Source of the DNA: Scytonema hofmannii PCC 7110
Lineage (GTDB): Bacteria > Cyanobacteriota > Cyanobacteriia > Cyanobacteriales > Nostocaceae
DNA length: 64,000 nucleotides
Assembly: GCF_000346485.2 (NCBI RefSeq)
Contig: NZ_KQ976354.1
Span: 682,001-746,000 of the forward strand
Reading direction: 5' to 3'
Made by a program: the position numbers and the translations under genes. The notes under the pieces are model-generated. The model did no database searches and was not told the DNA's origin. It was given only the letters and a program-made list of their open reading frames with translations. Of this stretch, positions 8,301 through 16,565 are shown piece by piece; the stretch's first letter is position 1; every line of letters begins with the position of its first letter.

Positions 8301-11042
8301 CAGCTGGATAAAACAACTTTTAAACCAGGTGAAACAGCGACTGTACTGATTCAGTCTCCTTATTCAGAAGGAGAATTGTATTTTGCTGTCATTAAAGACA
8401 AGCCTCTCTATCAAAAAATTATCACAGTTAAAGGAGGCGCACCGCAAATTCAATTTCAAGTTACGCCAGAAATGCTACCCAATGCAGCTATTGAAGCTAT
8501 ATTGGTACGACAGGGTGAACCGCTGAACCAGGTAGAACCAGGTAGTCTAAGTAACTTAGCTAGGATTGGTTTTGCTCCTTTTAAAGTTAACTTAGATGAT
8601 AAGTATTTAAAAGTACAAGCGACTCCATTACAAGCATCCCTCGAACCTGGTGCAGAACAAACAGTACAACTGGAACTTAAAGATCACCAGGGAAATCCCA
8701 CCAAAGGACAGTTCACAGTGATGGTGGTTAATGAGGCGGTGCTGCAGCTTTCTGGTTATCGTCCCCCGGATTTGGTCACTACAGTATATGCTGAACAACC
8801 GATATCGACTCGCTTTAGCGATAACCGCCAAAATGTGGTGGTAGAACAACAAGCATTAGCTGAACCCAAAGGCTGGGGTTATGGCGGTGGATTATCAGCA
8901 AGTACGGCAAATACGCGCATTCGTAGGGATTTTCAAGCTTTAGCGTACTACAATGGTTCTGCGAGCGCTGATTCTAAAGGTCAAGCACGGGTAACGTTTA
9001 AAGTCCCAGATAACTTGACGACATGGCGAGTGATGGTTATCGCTACTGACGAAAATCTCCGTTTTGGTAACTCGGAAGCAACCTTTATCACGACCAAGCC
9101 ATTAGTCACTAATGCAATATTGCCACAGTTTGCTCGTCCCGGCGATCGCTTTCAAGCTGGTTTATCAGTGACTAACAATACTGGAACTACCGGGACTCTC
9201 AATATTAATGGTGAAGTGGGCGGTACAGTTCAGTTTGCTGAAAATAACCCCACATCTGCTGCTTTGCAAACCCAGACTGATGCAGTTACCCGTGCTTATC
9301 GCTTTCCCATGGTCGCAAGTCGAGTCGGAGAAGGTAAGGTTCGGTTTACCACTCAACTGAATGGTACATCAGCAGATGCTTTTGAAGTTCCTTTGGAGAT
9401 TCAGCAATTAGAAATAACTGAACAAGTTGTTGAAACAGGCGCAATTGCTCAAGGGAAGAATGAGGTAAAGATTCCCCTAAATATCGATAAAAAGACTTTT
9501 TCTGAAGGGGGAGGTTTAGATATCGATCTGGCGAGTACTCTCATACCAGAGATGAAAGCACCAGCACAACAGGTTTGGGAAAATGATGACTTTCCTTTTG
9601 CAGAACCTGCGGCAAGTCAACTTTTCATTGCGGCTGGGTTGCAAACTTTGTCTGAAAAATACGGTCAAACATTTACAGAGTTTAATCCTAGCAAACGTGC
9701 ATCCCAAGCTCTTGAGAGATTGCAAAAACTCCAACTAGCAGATGGTGGCTTTGCTGCTTTCCCAGGAGAACAAAAATCTGACCCTTGGGTTTCTTCCTAT
9801 GCTGCTGAATCTCTTGCAAAAGCAGATCGGTCTTTCCCAGGTTTGGTAGATTCAACAATGGTGTCTCGTCTTAAGAGTTATTTGCAGAAAATACTGGCAA
9901 ACCCAGGACAGTATGAATTTTGCAAAAAACAGCCATGTAAAAGTCAACTGCAACTCAACGCTTTGATGGCTTTGGCTGAATTAGGAGATAAGCGCAATAC
10001 TTTCCTCGCTGATATTTACCGTCAGCGCAGCGCTTTTGATTTATCGACTCAGATGAAACTGACGCGGTATTTATCCCAATTTCCAGAATGGCAGAATGAG
10101 TCGGAAAAACTATTGAGCAAATTGCAACAGAGTATATATTATACAAGTCGTGACGCAGTTGTCAGTTTACCTCGCTCCTGGGAATGGATGAATTCACCAA
10201 CGGCTGTACAAGCACAAGCTTTGCGGTTGTTTATTGCTCAGCAGTCTAAACCAGAAGCGATCGCTAAATTATTGCAAAGTTTGTTGGCGTTACGTCGTCA
10301 TGGGACATGGCAAACTCATTATGACAATGCTCAAGCACTGACGGCTTTGGTGGAATACAGCCAACTGCAACCAACACCGCCCAATTTTACTGCTACAGTG
10401 CAATTGGCTGGTAAGAAATTGGGACAACAAAAATTTGAAGGTTACCGCAATCCAAGTTTAGAGGTGAAGGTTCCAATGGCTGAGTTACCTCGCGGGCGTC
10501 ACGATTTACAACTGAAAAAATCCGGACAAGGAACATTGCACTATCTGGTTGCGTATCGCTATCGCTTGCAAGGAAATCAACCGGGAAGGTTTAATGGTTT
10601 GCGGGTTACCAGGGAAATTAGCCCGGTACATCAAGATAAAGTCTTGCAAAAAGTTGGTTTATATGCTAATGATAAACCATTGACTGTTCCCACCGGGCAA
10701 GTCTTTGATATTGCTTTGGAAGTCATTACAGATCGGGCTGTGAATCATTTGGCGATCGCAGACCCCTTACCAGCAGGTTTTGAAGCGGTGGATGCGAGTT
10801 TTCAAACGGCGACATCTGCATTACAAGCAAAAGCCGATGCTTGGGAACTTGGGTTCAAGACAATTCATCGCGATCGCGTGATAGCATACGCAGACAGTTT
10901 GGAACCAGGGGTTTATCAGCTTCATTACTTAGTGCGTTCTGTGACACCCGGTACATTTTTCTATCCTGGAGCGCAAGTTTACCTACAGTATGCACCAGAA
11001 GAGTTTGGACGAACTGCTGATTCTACATTAGTGGTTCAGTGA
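5307..11042 (+). CDS. Alpha-2-macroglobulin-like lipoprotein without thioester
   Basis: 1911 residues from the ATG at 5307. An upstream ATG (5196) would add 37 residues encoded by repeat DNA and bury the signal peptide. Residues 1-22 are a lipoprotein signal with lipobox IAGC (Cys22). Then come Ig-like MG domains (Ig-like bacterial domain near GDIWVPEGLNIFPS), the alpha-2-macroglobulin core around ADSKGQARVTFKVPDNLTTW, and a C-terminal helical thioester-type domain. Where family members have the CxEQ thioester, this protein has FPFAEPAASQ (about residues 1427-1437). It thus resembles the non-thioester YfaS-like class. Likely a periplasmic protease trap. No pbpC neighbour is visible. Confidence 0.9.
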   Translation: MFQRILLYFLLTLTLLIGIAGCGFISIAPKKEKLPSVSLLNPPQLPDWIEQISPLSDSESLNQIRIRFKEALIPVESLDSPEQQSLLQKFEIVPSIPGHFRFLTPRMVGFQVEEALPKATRFQVTLKAGLADLKNHRLDQDLSWTFNTELIKLTGLPGKNPIEKDDSEPIDLQQKLQFTSNTELNLASVRSHLQLLEEGKNKSTRFKVELAKEEKSSEPQDPLEKFDPSSRQWIYNLIPQDSLQKATNYRLEFSPGLLPAYGNLPSEQAFVSKISTYSPLEFKGIQFYGQPDASGTSGRFVQGAPQLIFNNELVANSVIENIKINPTPKAISRLIQANDREKVITINPYALTPSTTYTITLGANIKDKFGQTLGKPVTVKYETGDLAGDIWVPEGLNIFPSGKNLKLNISTVNLPDSNYKAAYQVVQPTDLVYFNSAYPKGEGNDLLPKISEWKSFKVSGKKNQSLEVSVPIREKLGAATGMLAYGVQARTNTYKENGKELWREPTTYGMVQMTNLGVFTQWFPESGLIRVHHLSDGSPVKAAAIAIYQSKLETKSRPQPVPCASGKTDENGTLRLTRDDLRECFAGDRSSTKEPLLLVIAREDRDWAFARTEEYSGAYGYGVDASWEDGKVLSRGVIFSDRQLYQPGEKAWLTGFADYLQNGEIKQDKNATYQLTLLDPDGQKTDLGTKTTNEFGTFSLELPIKKTQPLGYYTIQAKGKNQQEISGEFRVAEFNPPNFKVELNFDKEFAFLDDTIEAKSTSQYLFGSPVEGGQAKYFVTREQTNFVPKGWEEFTFGRQWFWPEEPPSLPSDVLQTNAGLDANGKSSQTVMVKDLPYPTIYRVDVQVSDVSNLSVANSKTFTALPSRQFIGLKSNFVAEADKDFPFEIIVTDHTGKPREGQRVWLELQQMKYSSVTQLVEGSATGKNQVEYKTVEKAEIRSTNKPLSVTLKPNESGSYRIRANFSAAKNDVSATDIQIWVTGDNPVFWGNREKDRLEIQLDKTTFKPGETATVLIQSPYSEGELYFAVIKDKPLYQKIITVKGGAPQIQFQVTPEMLPNAAIEAILVRQGEPLNQVEPGSLSNLARIGFAPFKVNLDDKYLKVQATPLQASLEPGAEQTVQLELKDHQGNPTKGQFTVMVVNEAVLQLSGYRPPDLVTTVYAEQPISTRFSDNRQNVVVEQQALAEPKGWGYGGGLSASTANTRIRRDFQALAYYNGSASADSKGQARVTFKVPDNLTTWRVMVIATDENLRFGNSEATFITTKPLVTNAILPQFARPGDRFQAGLSVTNNTGTTGTLNINGEVGGTVQFAENNPTSAALQTQTDAVTRAYRFPMVASRVGEGKVRFTTQLNGTSADAFEVPLEIQQLEITEQVVETGAIAQGKNEVKIPLNIDKKTFSEGGGLDIDLASTLIPEMKAPAQQVWENDDFPFAEPAASQLFIAAGLQTLSEKYGQTFTEFNPSKRASQALERLQKLQLADGGFAAFPGEQKSDPWVSSYAAESLAKADRSFPGLVDSTMVSRLKSYLQKILANPGQYEFCKKQPCKSQLQLNALMALAELGDKRNTFLADIYRQRSAFDLSTQMKLTRYLSQFPEWQNESEKLLSKLQQSIYYTSRDAVVSLPRSWEWMNSPTAVQAQALRLFIAQQSKPEAIAKLLQSLLALRRHGTWQTHYDNAQALTALVEYSQLQPTPPNFTATVQLAGKKLGQQKFEGYRNPSLEVKVPMAELPRGRHDLQLKKSGQGTLHYLVAYRYRLQGNQPGRFNGLRVTREISPVHQDKVLQKVGLYANDKPLTVPTGQVFDIALEVITDRAVNHLAIADPLPAGFEAVDASFQTATSALQAKADAWELGFKTIHRDRVIAYADSLEPGVYQLHYLVRSVTPGTFFYPGAQVYLQYAPEEFGRTADSTLVVQ

Positions 11043-11193
11043 TTCAAAAAACCTCTGCTAGCATAAAAGTTACGATCCGTCAGTCGAATGGCACTAGAAA
11101 AAGAGTTGACTCTATCCGAATCAATCTCATACCAACTTAAATTGTAGATCGGGCAGATCGATGACTGAAAGCGACTCCTCACAAGTATTTTGT

Positions 11194-11225
11194 AATCTAA
11201 AATCCAAAATCTAAAATCCAAAATG
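11194..11225. repeat. 14-bp direct repeat (ATCTAAAATCCAAA), two units
   Basis: Two adjacent copies of ATCTAAAATCCAAA lie in the gap after the macroglobulin gene. The rest of 11043-11237 shows nothing recognisable. Confidence 0.75.
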
Positions 11226-11237
11226 GTATCAAGCCAC

Positions 11238-11519
11238 TTAAGCGCTAAGGCACCTGTATCGGGCCGTGTTGAGGTAAAGCTTGTTGGCTGGAAGGAACGT
11301 GCTGGACAGTACGCCCCTCAACTGTGCTCTTCCCTCCTCGCATCTCGCGTTAGCCAGGATCTGACAGACACCTACGTCGTAAGCGACGGTGCTCGTGCAT
11401 GTGACTGTCATATCCCGATGCGCTTCTCGAACGCCACCGTCAGCCGACGCTGTACATCCGCCCAGTGCTAAGCCTGCGATCGCCAAAGACATGAAAAGAA
11501 ATCGATTTTCATACAGCAT
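11238..11519 (-). CDS. Small cysteine-containing lipoprotein
   Basis: 93 residues from the ATG at 11519, which follows AGGAGATCAAT; a longer frame exists upstream but crosses SDR remnant DNA. Residues 1-22 are a lipoprotein signal with LGGC lipobox (Cys22). The mature part has four further cysteines (VTCTST, VGVCQI, ARCEEG, YRCLSA), which could form disulfides in the periplasm. Base composition is richer in G+C than the surroundings, suggesting it came with foreign DNA. It follows a truncated SDR. Function unknown. Confidence 0.6.
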   Translation of the reverse strand: MLYENRFLFMSLAIAGLALGGCTASADGGVREAHRDMTVTCTSTVAYDVGVCQILANARCEEGRAQLRGVLSSTFLPANKLYLNTARYRCLSA

Positions 11520-11602
11520 ATTGATCTCCTGCGTTACTTCATACCTGTTTATCGGGGTGTTCTGTTGCCGTTTACAGGCAGCAAACTTGTGAGTCTCGAT
11601 CG

Positions 11603-11716
11603 GCCCACTGTATGTCCGCCATCGATCGACAAAGCCTGACCTGTGATGTAGCTCGCAGCATGAGCACAAAGAAACACAACGGATCGAGCGATTTCTGCTT
11701 CTTCCCTCAGCCTTAA
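11603..11716 (-). pseudogene. C-terminal remnant of a short-chain dehydrogenase
   Basis: The frame LRLREEAEIARSVVFLCAHA then ASYITGQALSIDGGHTVG is the cofactor-end region and classic ITGQ-x-IDGG tail of an SDR, with no Rossmann half. The DNA closely matches another remnant at 21740-21832. The adjacent 11737-11780 (AGTTCCAATGCTTGATTTCT and neighbours) also repeats at 23482-23525. Confidence 0.75.
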
Positions 11717-11818
11717 TCCCGTTGTGTTGATCTGAAGTGTACTGAGTTCCAATGCTTGATTTCTTCCAGATTCTTATGGTGAAGAGCAAGTTTGTTTCAG
11801 TATCATCCGCTTTAGCCA

Positions 11819-12196
11819 TCAATTTTCAGAATTCACTTGCCATGTAATCACAATGATTTCCGCAAACATTAAGACAACTAATAGCCTCGAAAACGCTCGT
11901 AGAATGGCTTCCATTGTCCAGTTCTGACTTTGAGCCTCCCAGATCATCACAACAATGTTCACTCCAATCACCAACCAGGGTAGAATGACCGCTGAATTCC
12001 GTCTGCGATAGATGCGGATCGATGTCTCACGCCAAAATGAGAAGGTACTGAGGAAACAAACGAAGTAGGATACTCCTGCATTGATGAACAAGCTGGTTTG
12101 AAGACTCGAAGAGAGGTTCGGGTACCCAAGCGCGATCGCTGTCAGACAAACTCCCAGCGCAAGATAGAGGAAAGTAAACAAGGTAAATCGTTTCAT
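11819..12196 (-). CDS. Small integral membrane protein
   Basis: 125 residues from ATG 12196 (MKRFTLFTFLYLALG), preceded by GGAAAAAGA; a longer start at 12241 would overlap the upstream gene. Four hydrophobic segments are visible: residues 4-24, about 38-55, 70-88 and 100-118. A basic loop (RETSIRIYRRR) lies between segments 2 and 3. It starts 17 bp after the stop of the upstream gene, so the two may form one transcript. A 12-residue echo of its FWRET-IR segment is found at 17476-17510. Family not recognised. Confidence 0.6.
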   Translation of the reverse strand: MKRFTLFTFLYLALGVCLTAIALGYPNLSSSLQTSLFINAGVSYFVCFLSTFSFWRETSIRIYRRRNSAVILPWLVIGVNIVVMIWEAQSQNWTMEAILRAFSRLLVVLMFAEIIVITWQVNSEN

Positions 12197-12213
12197 TCTT
12201 TTTCCGATAAAGC

Positions 12214-12501
12214 TTATTCTCGGTACCATACCCGCACACATTGAAAGCAGTTGATTGTCACGCCTTGACTGATCGTCACTGGGTAGAAACCATTACTGAC
12301 CGCCACTCCGTAGACACCATCACTTGTGCCTTCGATGCGATCGGGTAAAACAACAGTCTCAACATCGATCGCCTGTATCGTTGTACTTTCAATCCACTGA
12401 TTGACAGCACTCACAACCTCAGAGAAGGATTCATACTCGGCACCTCCGCCGAAGGGTCCCCGTTCAGTAATCCGAGGCGCAAAATCTTTGCACTTAATCA
12501 T
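12214..12501 (-). CDS. Hypothetical protein, about 95 aa
   Basis: Starting from the ATG at 12501 (MIKCKDFAPRIT), which has AAGGTGG at good distance, gives 95 residues. An ATG at 12552 lacks a ribosome site. The protein is soluble and mixed alpha/beta, with ERGPFGGGAEYESFSEVVSA, VETVVLPD, and a C-terminal CFQCVRVWYRE. I do not recognise the family. It precedes the membrane protein gene at 11819-12196 on the same strand. Confidence 0.6.
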   Translation of the reverse strand: MIKCKDFAPRITERGPFGGGAEYESFSEVVSAVNQWIESTTIQAIDVETVVLPDRIEGTSDGVYGVAVSNGFYPVTISQGVTINCFQCVRVWYRE

Positions 12502-12579
12502 GTTGTTTACCACCTTAAAATTGTAGAGTTGAGCATCACTCCAAGAAACCATCGTGATTTGATTGGTTGATGAATCAAT

Positions 12580-13491
12580 TTACTGCGATCCCATATCAAT
12601 CAATTGCAGGACAATCTTGCCTCGCAGTCCTCCCTTTTCTAAACGTTGATGAGCTTGAACGATGTCGCTCCAAGGCAGAACTGAATCAATGACGGGTCGA
12701 ATCTGGTCGCGTTCAATTAGGTTCCTCAGTGCGTCCAATTTGTCTCTATATTGAGGACTGAAAACGAAGTGAATCGTCAAATTCTTACCCCAAGCATCAA
12801 GAAGTGTTTGAGGAGTTGCAATATCGACGATTGTGATAAGTCTGCCAAACGGATGAATTACTTCTGGGCTACGTCCAATCGTATCGCCTCCAATCGTGTC
12901 TAAAACCAAATCAACACCCCGACCATTCGTTTCTCGCCCAATCACTTCAATATAATTTTCATGCTTGTAGTCGATGGGATAATCTGCACCCAGCTTCTTA
13001 ACGAAGTCAAAGTTTTCTGCACTGCATGTCGTATATACATAAGCACCCATTGCTTTCGCCAGTTGAATTGCGATCGAACCAACTCCACCTGCTCCAGCAT
13101 GAATTAGAACTGTTTCACCGACTTGTAAATTTCCTCTAGTTATAAGGCAATCCCAGGCGGTTCCTCCTGCCAACGGCAAGCAAGCTGCCTCGACATGGGT
13201 CAAATTAATTGGCTTAACTGCAACAATGCTTTCCTCTGCAACGTGGTATTGAGCATAACTACCAAACTCGCCAAAAACCTGGGGTGAGTAGTAAACTTCA
13301 TCTCCGACCTGGAAATGGGTGACTGCCTCTCCAATAGCTTCAATCACACCCGAAACGTCAACTCCGATAATTGCAGGGAGACGAACTAAATCTTTGTAGT
13401 CACCCCGACGAGTTTGATAATCAATGGGATTGATCGATGTCGCGTATACTTTCACCAGAACTTGGGTCGCTTTTGGAACTAGCTTCGGTAT
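12580..13491 (-). pseudogene. N-terminally truncated quinone oxidoreductase (MDR family)
   Basis: The encoded protein is nearly identical to the intact gene at 21833-22798 but lacks about its first 22 residues. Similarity starts at [19 protein letters not shown] (13491), directly joined to SDR sequence in another frame. The only start left is an internal GTG at 13455. The remainder keeps the NAD(P)H site AGAGGVGSIAIQLAKAMG and the C-terminal VQAHQRLEKGGLRGKIVLQL. Loss of the N-terminal strand probably abolishes activity. A deletion fused it to the neighbouring SDR. Confidence 0.8.
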
Positions 13492-13982
13492 TTGCGGGCA
13501 AACGATCGCACGGCAGCTTTAGTCGCGCTGTAAACGCTGAAGGCTGGAGTGCCAACGATAGAAGCAGTTGAGGCATTCAGGATGATGGAAGCGCCCTCTG
13601 GCATCAGTGGCAGTGCCTTCTGCACAGTGAAAAGTAGACCTTTGACATTGGTGTTGAATGTTTTGTCAAAGTGTTCTTCGGTGATCGATCCGAGCGGGAT
13701 AAGTTCGCCACTGCCAGCATTCGCAAAGATCACATCCAAGTGACCTTGCTCTTGCTCGATCGTGGCGTAAAGACGATCGAGGTCTGCCAGATTTGAGACA
13801 TCGCCCTGAATGCCCATAACGTTCTTACCAATTTCGTTTACAGCAGCATCAAGCTCAGTCTGACGACGACCCGTGATAAAAACATAGGCACCTTCAGCAA
13901 CGAATTGCTTGGCAGTGGCAAGCCCAATACCGCTGGTGCCACCCGTAACGAGAGCGACTTTGCCTGAGAGTTTTTGTGACAT
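13479..13982 (-). pseudogene. C-terminally truncated short-chain dehydrogenase
   Basis: From ATG 13982 (SD GGAGAACACA) it reads [20 protein letters not shown] with the TGxxxGIG cofactor loop, NAG ([10 protein letters not shown]), the catalytic Ser (ILNAST) and YSATKAA. It stops 13 residues after the catalytic Tyr-x-x-x-Lys. The C-terminal third, including the IDGG tail, is missing. The frame runs out of register into quinone oxidoreductase DNA near 13491. One deletion explains both this gene's lost end and the next gene's lost start. Confidence 0.8.
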
Positions 13983-14031
13983 TGTGTTCTCCTGGTTGAG
14001 TTTGGGGATTACAAATTTGATTACGTCTCGT

Positions 14032-14225
14032 TCAAGCGGTAAAGCCGCCATCAATTTTGAGGCTCGCGCCCGTGGCAAAAGCAGCTTCAAGACAGGTGAG
14101 ATAAGAGACCATGCCAGCTACCTCGCTGTCCATCGCGACCAAGGGCAGTCATCGCGATCATCCCTACAGCAAGGTCTCTATCTGCGGGATTCATATCGGG
14201 GTCGATCGCGACTGGGTCGCAACGT
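14032..14225 (-). pseudogene. SDR C-terminal remnant with frameshift
   Basis: The frame DPDMNPADRDLAVGMIAMTA LGRDG is followed, after a frame change, by [20 protein letters not shown] and [11 protein letters not shown] with a stop at 14032-14034. This is the substrate-loop and tail region of a 3-oxoacyl-reductase-type SDR. It belongs to neither adjacent SDR. Confidence 0.65.
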
Positions 14226-14242
14226 TTCCCACTACCGATCGA

Positions 14243-15013
14243 CTACTGCGCTACAACCCCACCATCTACCATCAATGTTGCACCTGTTGTGAACGATGCC
14301 ATGTCAGATGATAAAAACAGAACTGCATTTGCAACTTCAAGTAGTGTTCCAACTCGTCCGATCGGGTGAAGTCCTGCCAAGTAAGCTTTGACTTCATCTG
14401 TAGCTGCTTCAAACAGATCTGTTTGGATTGACCCTGGTGCAACGGCATTGATGCGAATACCCGCTTTGGCATATTGGAGCGCAGCAGCTTTTGTTAAACC
14501 TACTACCGCATGTTTACTCGCGGTGTAGAGGAGTATTTCAGGAAGTGCAACGACTCCAGTCGCAGATGCCGTATTGACGATGCACATAGTGCCGCCAGAG
14601 GCGAACGCACCATTTCCCTGTTTCAACATCTGAGCGATTTCATATTTCATCGACAACCAAACGCCTTTGACATTGACGTTCATCGTGCGATCGTATTCTG
14701 CTTCTGTTTGCTCAATCAATGAGGGATTTTCGCCGACAGTTCCTGCATTATTAAATGCAATATCTAACCGACCAAAAACGCCAACCGCTTTATCAACCAT
14801 TGCTTTCACATCGGCTTCTTTTGTGACATCTGCTTGCACAAAAATAGCCTCTCCGCCAGCTTCTTGAATCAATCGAACCGTTTCTTCACCTTCATCCATT
14901 CGACGACCCACCACCACCACCTTTGCTTGTTGTTGGGCATAAGCGATCGCAGTAGCTCTACCAATGCCCGATGTCCCTCCCGTCACTAAAGCAACCTTGT
15001 CTTTAAGCATCAT
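14243..15013 (-). CDS. Short-chain dehydrogenase/reductase (classical SDR)
   Basis: 256 residues, full length for a classical SDR. It has the cofactor loop GGTSGIG (about 12-18), NNAG (about 90), catalytic Ser in NTASATG, Tyr-Lys in YTASK, PG in VAPGSIQTD, and the tail TGATLMVDGG. It resembles glucose-1-dehydrogenase-like NAD(P)-dependent oxidoreductases of unknown substrate. Start ATGATG at 15013 follows GAGGTAACT. A second, internally deleted copy lies at 34393-34804 on the other strand. It is the only undamaged SDR in the window. Confidence 0.9.
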   Translation of the reverse strand: MMLKDKVALVTGGTSGIGRATAIAYAQQQAKVVVVGRRMDEGEETVRLIQEAGGEAIFVQADVTKEADVKAMVDKAVGVFGRLDIAFNNAGTVGENPSLIEQTEAEYDRTMNVNVKGVWLSMKYEIAQMLKQGNGAFASGGTMCIVNTASATGVVALPEILLYTASKHAVVGLTKAAALQYAKAGIRINAVAPGSIQTDLFEAATDEVKAYLAGLHPIGRVGTLLEVANAVLFLSSDMASFTTGATLMVDGGVVAQ

Positions 15014-15237
15014 GATAGTTACCTCTTGTTGTGAATGGTTATGTTACTTGCGTCAAAAACTCAATGGGCAGCAATACGTGTAGGAGCCAGCAACAAGAAG
15101 CGCCTCGATCTATAACTAGGATGAGTAACGATTCTGGTTGTAGGAGCCGGGTTTGAGCATTGTTCTAATTCACACGATGAATTCGATGTGGTTGCAAAAT
15201 GGCGGGTTTGGGTATTGATGTTTGCTGGCTTCTACAC

Positions 15238-15902
15238 TTAGTCGCGCTCGATTAGTGTGTTTGAAGGTAAGTTGGGATCGATCGCCTTACGCGCACTGTC
15301 AACGCCCACGACGGGAAGTGTACCCGGATCGAGCAAGCCGACTTGAACCAATACACTTGCCTGATCCCAGTAAATGTGTTCGTGGGCTAGTTTGCCGTCA
15401 CGGAACTGGACGATCGCTACTACTGGCACTTCCACCCGTTTTCCGGTGGGAGCAACGCCGGGTAATATCCATTCCATCCAAACAGTATGAGTGAACTTAG
15501 CCACCATTTCATCCACGAGTTGATCTGTCCCGATGGTGCGCGAGATTGGGGTCAACTCCATGTCCGGCGGCATCTGTGGAATGAGGTATTTGGAATAAAA
15601 CTCCCGCAGTGCTGGTTTCCCGACTCCCCCAGTCATTACCGGGATGTGGTTAACGTAAGCATCTTCAACCATCGTAGCGAGGGCATCTTCAGTACTGTGA
15701 GTGCCAATGCCTTATCCATCGTTTGCTTAACCAGTTCGGGACTCGCCAATCCTACAAAAGGTTCTTCCCGATCTATAAAGTTAGATGCGAAGTTTTGGTA
15801 AGCAATGGCAGAATTTTTGCGGTTCACAAACTCCTCAAAGTGATTGCGGATGAATGTTTTATTTTGTTCAAGTGTTTGTTCCATAATGTGAAATAACTCC
15901 AT
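15238..15902 (-). pseudogene. Chimeric SnoaL-like gene with broken frame
   Basis: The first part (ATG 15902; MEQTLEQNKTFIRNHFEEFV to KQTMDKALAL) is the start of one SnoaL/NTF2-like protein. The second part (THSTEDALATMVEDAYVNH to LPSNTLIERD) is in another frame and matches residues from about 48 onward of the intact protein at 22875-23453. The two meet near 15690. This looks like a deletion fusion of two related genes. Confidence 0.75.
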
Positions 15903-16001
15903 GATTTCTAGTTTTGTAATGTTCTACCTATCCGATCCAAAGTGTAGTAAGTCTCAATAATTGACTGACTGCTTTGGTGATTCTCACGCCTAAAGCTGTA
16001 G

Positions 16002-16367
16002 TTAGCCAGCGTATACGATTTCATCTTCTTTGCGCCAAGCAGGGTCTACGATACATAGAAATACTAAAGGTTCAACACCATAATTCCGAACGAATTGCTT
16101 AGTATTGGGCGGAATATAAACTGCGTCACCTGGTGCTATTGTCTCAATTTCACTGTCTATATACATTTCGCCTTCACCACTGAGTATGTAGTAAACTTCA
16201 GAGGCTTTTAAAGAATGCGGTTTAGAAGTTTCTCCTGCTGGCAAGATTGCGTGAGCTAAACTGGACCTTAAATCAAGAGGTTGCTTATCAGGATGCAAAA
16301 GCTCTTTCAATATAGTATTATCTCCACCAGTAAAGGTTTCGCATTCACTTAGTTTTTGAATCAGCAT
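16002..16367 (-). CDS. Single-domain cupin protein
   Basis: 121 residues with one cupin beta-barrel. Motif 1 lies around TSKPHSLKASEVYYILSGEG (residues about 50-70). Motif 2 is PGDAVYIPPNTKQFVRNYG. Metal ligands may be the His in PHSLK and the Glu in SEVYY; the motif is not the full HxH type. Family members act as isomerases, dioxygenases or small-ligand binders, and the substrate here is unknown. A close paralogue is at 35937-36305. Start ATG 16367 is preceded by AGGAGTCTAAATA. Confidence 0.85.
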   Translation of the reverse strand: MLIQKLSECETFTGGDNTILKELLHPDKQPLDLRSSLAHAILPAGETSKPHSLKASEVYYILSGEGEMYIDSEIETIAPGDAVYIPPNTKQFVRNYGVEPLVFLCIVDPAWRKEDEIVYAG

Positions 16368-16389
16368 TATTTAGACTCCTAGAATATAA

Positions 16390-16533
16390 CAGCGACTTGA
16401 TGTGTGGCGCATATTGCTTTTGACGAGATTGCTATTCGCGATCGCTTCGAGCGGGCAGTATGGCTTGCTGTCACTTGAACGTAGGTTAGATAACCACGTC
16501 GCTCCAGTCGGTAGTCAGCCCGCAAGTGGGATT
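16390..16533 (-). pseudogene. Fragment related to the end of the Arg/Asp/Tyr-rich protein
   Basis: GGTTAGATAACCACGTCGCT and following, at 16483-16520, repeat the 3' end of the gene at 16566-16928. In translation RADYRLERRGYL matches its AANRLERRGYR. The rest has drifted. Confidence 0.45.
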
Positions 16534-16565
16534 TAGGTGTTGGCAACTCATAGTTTGAAACGGCT

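Noticed and set aside
11238-11600. attC site next to the G+C-rich lipoprotein gene
   Set aside because: I searched both flanks for GCCTAAC/GTTRRRY cores and found no paired arms.
11520-11822. Long N-terminal extension of the small lipoprotein
   Set aside because: The extension is read through SDR remnant DNA in the wrong frame; the lipobox signal begins at 11519 after a good ribosome site.
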